Positions 61,702-64,000 of a stretch of 64,000 nt of DNA are shown here, piece by piece (position 1 is the first letter of the stretch; each line of letters starts with the position of its first letter). The stretch is from contig CBDANK010000004.1 in the NCBI GenBank assembly GCA_965197565.1, positions 992,001 through 1,056,000 of the forward strand. Direction: 5' to 3'. The DNA is from G963667675 sp965197565. GTDB taxonomy: Bacteria; Chloroflexota; Dehalococcoidia; Lucifugimonadales; UBA3495. The notes under the pieces were generated by a model that was not told the DNA's origin, searched no databases, and saw only the letters and a list, made by a program, of their open reading frames with translations. The position numbers and the translations under genes were made by a program.

Positions 61702-62685
61702 CTAGCTGGTTTTTGAATTGCCTACCTGAGCCAGGAGCCTGAGCGTGCGGTCCAAAGACGCTTCCCGGTCCGCTCCCGCAGGCACTGGTGAAACCAAGAT
61801 TTCCGACGCGCCCAAGTCAAAGAGCTGTTGAAGGCTCTCCGATACCTGGGCCTCGTTCCCCCATGCGGCCTCATTCCCCCATGCGGCCACGGCATCCACC
61901 ATTGCCTCGCTCCAAGTCTTCTGGGACACCTCGGGAAAGCCGGCTGCGACGAACATATTCTGATAAAAGGGCGAGCGGGGAAATACCGCAAATTGTTGCT
62001 GTATCGCTTCCCGGACCTCGCTGGCGTCTTCGTGGACGCATACCGGGATGTGGGCCATCAGCGGAGGCGCCGGCCGTTGGGCCCTCTCCGCCCCCTCTCG
62101 CATGGCAGGCAAGGCTACATCCCGAAGATAAGAACCGGGGCATACCCAGCTTATGGCGCCGTCGGCTTCCGCGCCGCACAGCCGAAAAGCGTGAACCCCA
62201 AGAGCGGCAGCCATCACCGGCACATTTACCGGCGAGCTTATACTGGCGTGGGCTTGATAGTGGCGTCCGGTAAAGTCCACCGAACCCTGTTGGAGCAACG
62301 CTTTTTCGATGCGAATGTACTCACGCAGGTGGGCTAGGGGCGCCCGAAAATTCACTCCCATCGTCTGTTCCACGGCGGCCGGGACGCTGGTGCCCAGGCC
62401 AAGCCGGAACCTTTCGGGAGCTAGCTGGGCCAGCACCAACACTTGCTGGGCCAGCGCGATGGGGTGCTGGGGGAAGGTCTGGGTAATTGCGGTGCCGAGC
62501 ATTATCCTCTGGGTGCGGGCGGCAACCGCCGCAAAGAGGCTGACACTGTCTGCTCCTCCGGCACTGCCGGTGGTCATCCAAGCGGCTGAGATCCCTCTTC
62601 GCTCCAAGTCTTCAATGGTGGATAGAGCTCCGTTGCTGTCGTCGGCCGACACCGCCACGCCTATTCTATTTTCGCTCGAATTCAT
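61702..62685 (-). CDS. LLM-class flavin/F420-dependent oxidoreductase
   Basis: A 327-residue luciferase-like enzyme: NRIGVAVSADDSNGALSTIEDLERRGISAAWMTTGSAGGADSVSLFAAVAARTQRIMLGTAITQTFPQHPIALAQQVLVLAQLAPERFRLGLGTSVPAAVEQTMGV, then YIRIEKALLQQGSVDFTGRHYQAH and VPVMAAALGVHAFRLCGAEADGAISWVCP. This is the F420-type subgroup pattern. A small in-frame duplication is visible near the C-terminus (WGNEAAWGNEA, from repeated GGGGGAATGAGGCCGCAT-like DNA on the minus strand near 61860-61880). Start ATG has GGGGG upstream. The last gene before the mobile-element end. Confidence 0.87.
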   Translation of the reverse strand: MNSSENRIGVAVSADDSNGALSTIEDLERRGISAAWMTTGSAGGADSVSLFAAVAARTQRIMLGTAITQTFPQHPIALAQQVLVLAQLAPERFRLGLGTSVPAAVEQTMGVNFRAPLAHLREYIRIEKALLQQGSVDFTGRHYQAHASISSPVNVPVMAAALGVHAFRLCGAEADGAISWVCPGSYLRDVALPAMREGAERAQRPAPPLMAHIPVCVHEDASEVREAIQQQFAVFPRSPFYQNMFVAAGFPEVSQKTWSEAMVDAVAAWGNEAAWGNEAQVSESLQQLFDLGASEILVSPVPAGADREASLDRTLRLLAQVGNSKTS

Positions 62686-62800
62686 TGCCTACCCCCCTAT
62701 AATTTCCAGTCGAATTTTGCTTGGGCCACCGAAATTGATTCAGCAAAGATTGCAGCCGCCTCTTGTCTTCCCCTCTTCCAGGTAAGTAAAAAGGAATAGA

Positions 62801-63415
62801 TTAAGGCCATCTCCACTCGAAGGATGAGTAGTGGCCGTTCTTGCCGGTGTTGTCCCAGTGCATGCCATGGTCGGTGTAAGTGCCTCTGTTCCCCTTGGCC
62901 AGATAGAGGTCGCGGTTGACGGCATGGGAAGTGTTGTCTAGACGCAGGGCATCGCTCTGGCCTCGGGCGATAATAGGCTCGACGCTGAAGTCCATGATTC
63001 CGGGAACAGCGACGCTGTGGACTTTGCCTTCCACCTTGAACTCGATGGGTACGTACTTGATGCCCATGAAATTGGCGGTCATTGCTCTCCACCGCTCTGC
63101 CGGCCCGCCCATATTTCCGGACAGTATCTGCTCTAAAGCCTGACGCTGCTCAGGGCTGGCCCGCTCATCCAGGTAGAGGCCTGATGTCCAGTTGCCTTCA
63201 GCCATAGGTCCGGGCGTATAGTTCGCCGCAACGAAGTTCAGGCCGCCCAGAGGAGTGTTGTTAAACTGTCCTTCATCGATGTGGAAGGCCAGCGCAACGT
63301 CGCAGTGGCCGTAAGTGGGTCTGACCATTGTACCCTGCACAATGCAGGGGCAGAGGACATCGCAGTTTCAACTCTCGAAGTATTCGCCTTTCAATTGCCA
63401 CCGGTTGGCCGTCAT
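62801..63415 (-). CDS. DUF1326 family selenoprotein (in-frame TGA at the first motif cysteine)
   Basis: ATG 63415 with a perfect AAGGAGGT site five bases upstream begins MTANRWQLKGEYFES, then TGA at 63368-63370 (codon 16), then NCDVLCPCIVQGTMVRPTYGHC. The Cys paralogue at 47 kb reads LKGTLLSGCNCDWGCPCNFEAPPTYGFC, so the TGA replaces the first Cys of CNC-x3-CPC. The frame continues to 62801, 204 codons in all against 201 in the paralogue. A perfect seven-bp hairpin follows 19-35 bases after the TGA. The later body (PGPMAEGNWTSGLYLDERASPEQRQALEQIL) is ordinary DUF1326. It is 11 bp downstream of the partial gene at the window end. Confidence 0.85.
63333..63349 (-). promoter_or_regulatory. SECIS-like hairpin in the DUF1326 selenoprotein gene
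   Basis: On the minus strand CCCTGCA and TGCAGGG form seven perfect pairs around loop TTG, 19-35 bases after the TGA. The position and size fit a bacterial SECIS. The core TGCA-TTG-TGCA is nearly the same as TGCA-GTG-TGCA in the UGSC gene. The Cys paralogue has no comparable palindrome at the same place. Confidence 0.7.
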
Positions 63416-63426
63416 TTTCCACCTCC

Positions 63427-63999
63427 TTAAGCCATATCGTGCCATCGTGCCAGGTGCTGCTTGTGGGTGTCCAGGTATGCCCCCTCGCGAAAATGCGCGT
63501 CGTAGAAGTCGGTGTCCAAATGTTGGGCCTGGACATAAGGCCCCATCAATATCGTCGGCGCGGTTCCGGGAAACTTGTTGTGCTTGTCATAAACATACTG
63601 GGCCACCTCGGCCATGCAATCCACGAATTCCTCCGAGTGGACAACAACGCTGCCTTTGACCCCACGGCTGTCGGAGAAGGGTCCTGCGGTCTCCGAGTCA
63701 TAGGTCCCTCCTTGGCCGAACTTATGAGCCGCATAGGCCCGGACCGCCGAGCGCATGTCGGTATGGTAGGGAGGACAATAGGCCTGGTAGTGGCCGTCCA
63801 GCCCCACTGGATTGGGCGCTTCCCATCTATCGTCCCGCACAAATCGGAAGCCCAGGCCGGGGTATCCCTCTTCGGCCAAGGAGCCCATAGCGGCCAGGCC
63901 ATTGATCCCGGAGTACATCCAGCCCCCCAGTCCCATAGCCTGCATCACCAGAACGACGCCGTGGCAGAGGATGGCGATGGCCGCCGTGCCGGTGCCTAA
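63427..63999 (-). CDS. Partial hypothetical protein, C-terminal 190 residues
   Basis: The frame is open to the window edge, so the start lies outside. Visible sequence: LGTGTAAIAILCHGVVLVMQAMGLGGWMYSGINGLAAMG, a middle part FRFVRDDRWEAPNPVGLDGHYQAYCPPYHTDMRSAVRAYAAHKFG, and an aromatic/His-rich tail TDFYDAHFREGAYLDTHKQHLARWHDMA. The AMGLGGW stretch is faintly like the flavin-site helix of nitroreductases, but I do not assign a family. It is transcribed just before the DUF1326 selenoprotein gene with an 11-bp gap, so a shared function is likely. Confidence 0.65.
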   Translation of the reverse strand, partial: LGTGTAAIAILCHGVVLVMQAMGLGGWMYSGINGLAAMGSLAEEGYPGLGFRFVRDDRWEAPNPVGLDGHYQAYCPPYHTDMRSAVRAYAAHKFGQGGTYDSETAGPFSDSRGVKGSVVVHSEEFVDCMAEVAQYVYDKHNKFPGTAPTILMGPYVQAQHLDTDFYDAHFREGAYLDTHKQHLARWHDMA

Positions 64000-64000
64000 A

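Overview
The window looks like a chromosomal segment of a Chloroflexota bacterium, most likely of the SAR202 or Dehalococcoidia type. That is an inference from gene content: four luciferase-like flavin/F420 monooxygenases, four CaiB/BaiF CoA-transferase genes (one decayed), four short-chain dehydrogenases, three MFS transporters, a thiolase, a MaoC hydratase and a racemase-like CaiB protein, the paralogue expansions reported for SAR202. I saw no rRNA, tRNA or CRISPR array.

Layout. 1-11.7 kb (minus strand): a partial ThDP enzyme, three small unknown genes, a SagB-type double nitroreductase, a beta-ureidopropionase-like nitrilase, two LLM flavoenzymes and three MFS transporters (two a recent tandem duplication). 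12.1-17.4 kb (plus): MaoC, plsX, fabG, an isocitrate-lyase-type enzyme and an FAD monooxygenase. 17.4-22.4 kb (minus): a duplicated class III CoA-transferase locus, once as an 820-residue fusion and once as two separate genes, the second ruined by a frameshift and a stop codon. 22.5-25.6 kb: a VWA protein and an LLM enzyme. 26.0-34.1 kb: the pyrimidine operon pyrR-pyrB-pyrC-carA-(unknown)-carB behind a PyrR-type attenuator; pyrF lies apart at 37 kb. 34-46.7 kb: mixed housekeeping and catabolic genes (ornithine cyclodeaminase family, 7Fe ferredoxin, LysR regulator, DUF951, pyrF, sfsA, HhH-GPD glycosylase, racemase-like CaiB protein, gamma-glutamyltransferase, SDRs, redoxin, CopD-like protein, Trm112-like protein).

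46.7-49.1 kb (minus) is a three-gene operon: an unknown 354-residue protein, a DUF1326 protein, and a UGSC-family selenoprotein whose in-frame TGA falls exactly at the U of the U-G-S-C motif. At 62.8-63.4 kb a second DUF1326 gene carries an in-frame TGA exactly where its paralogue has the first cysteine of its CNC...CPC motif. It has a perfect Shine-Dalgarno before the TGA and a SECIS-like hairpin after it. Both hairpins share a TGCA-NTG-TGCA core. I read both genes as selenoproteins; the DUF1326 one may be undescribed.

49.1-55.2 kb (minus): NHL protein, thiolase, then a DUF1800-NHL-DUF1501 operon. 55,342-61,664 is a mobile-element-like unit: inverted 60-bp ends (57 of 60 identical, each itself a palindrome) flanked by a perfect 8-bp direct repeat ATCTTTTG, with no recognisable transposase. 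Its cargo is secreted repeat proteins: a cadherin/fibronectin metzincin-like protease with two early stops, and a lipoprotein head separated from an LRR/cadherin protein by a frameshift at a G6C6 run. The window closes with an LLM enzyme, the Sec-DUF1326 gene and a partial unknown gene.

Limits: everything is read by eye from one window. Domain names are from memory of the families, and no search, folding or alignment program was run.
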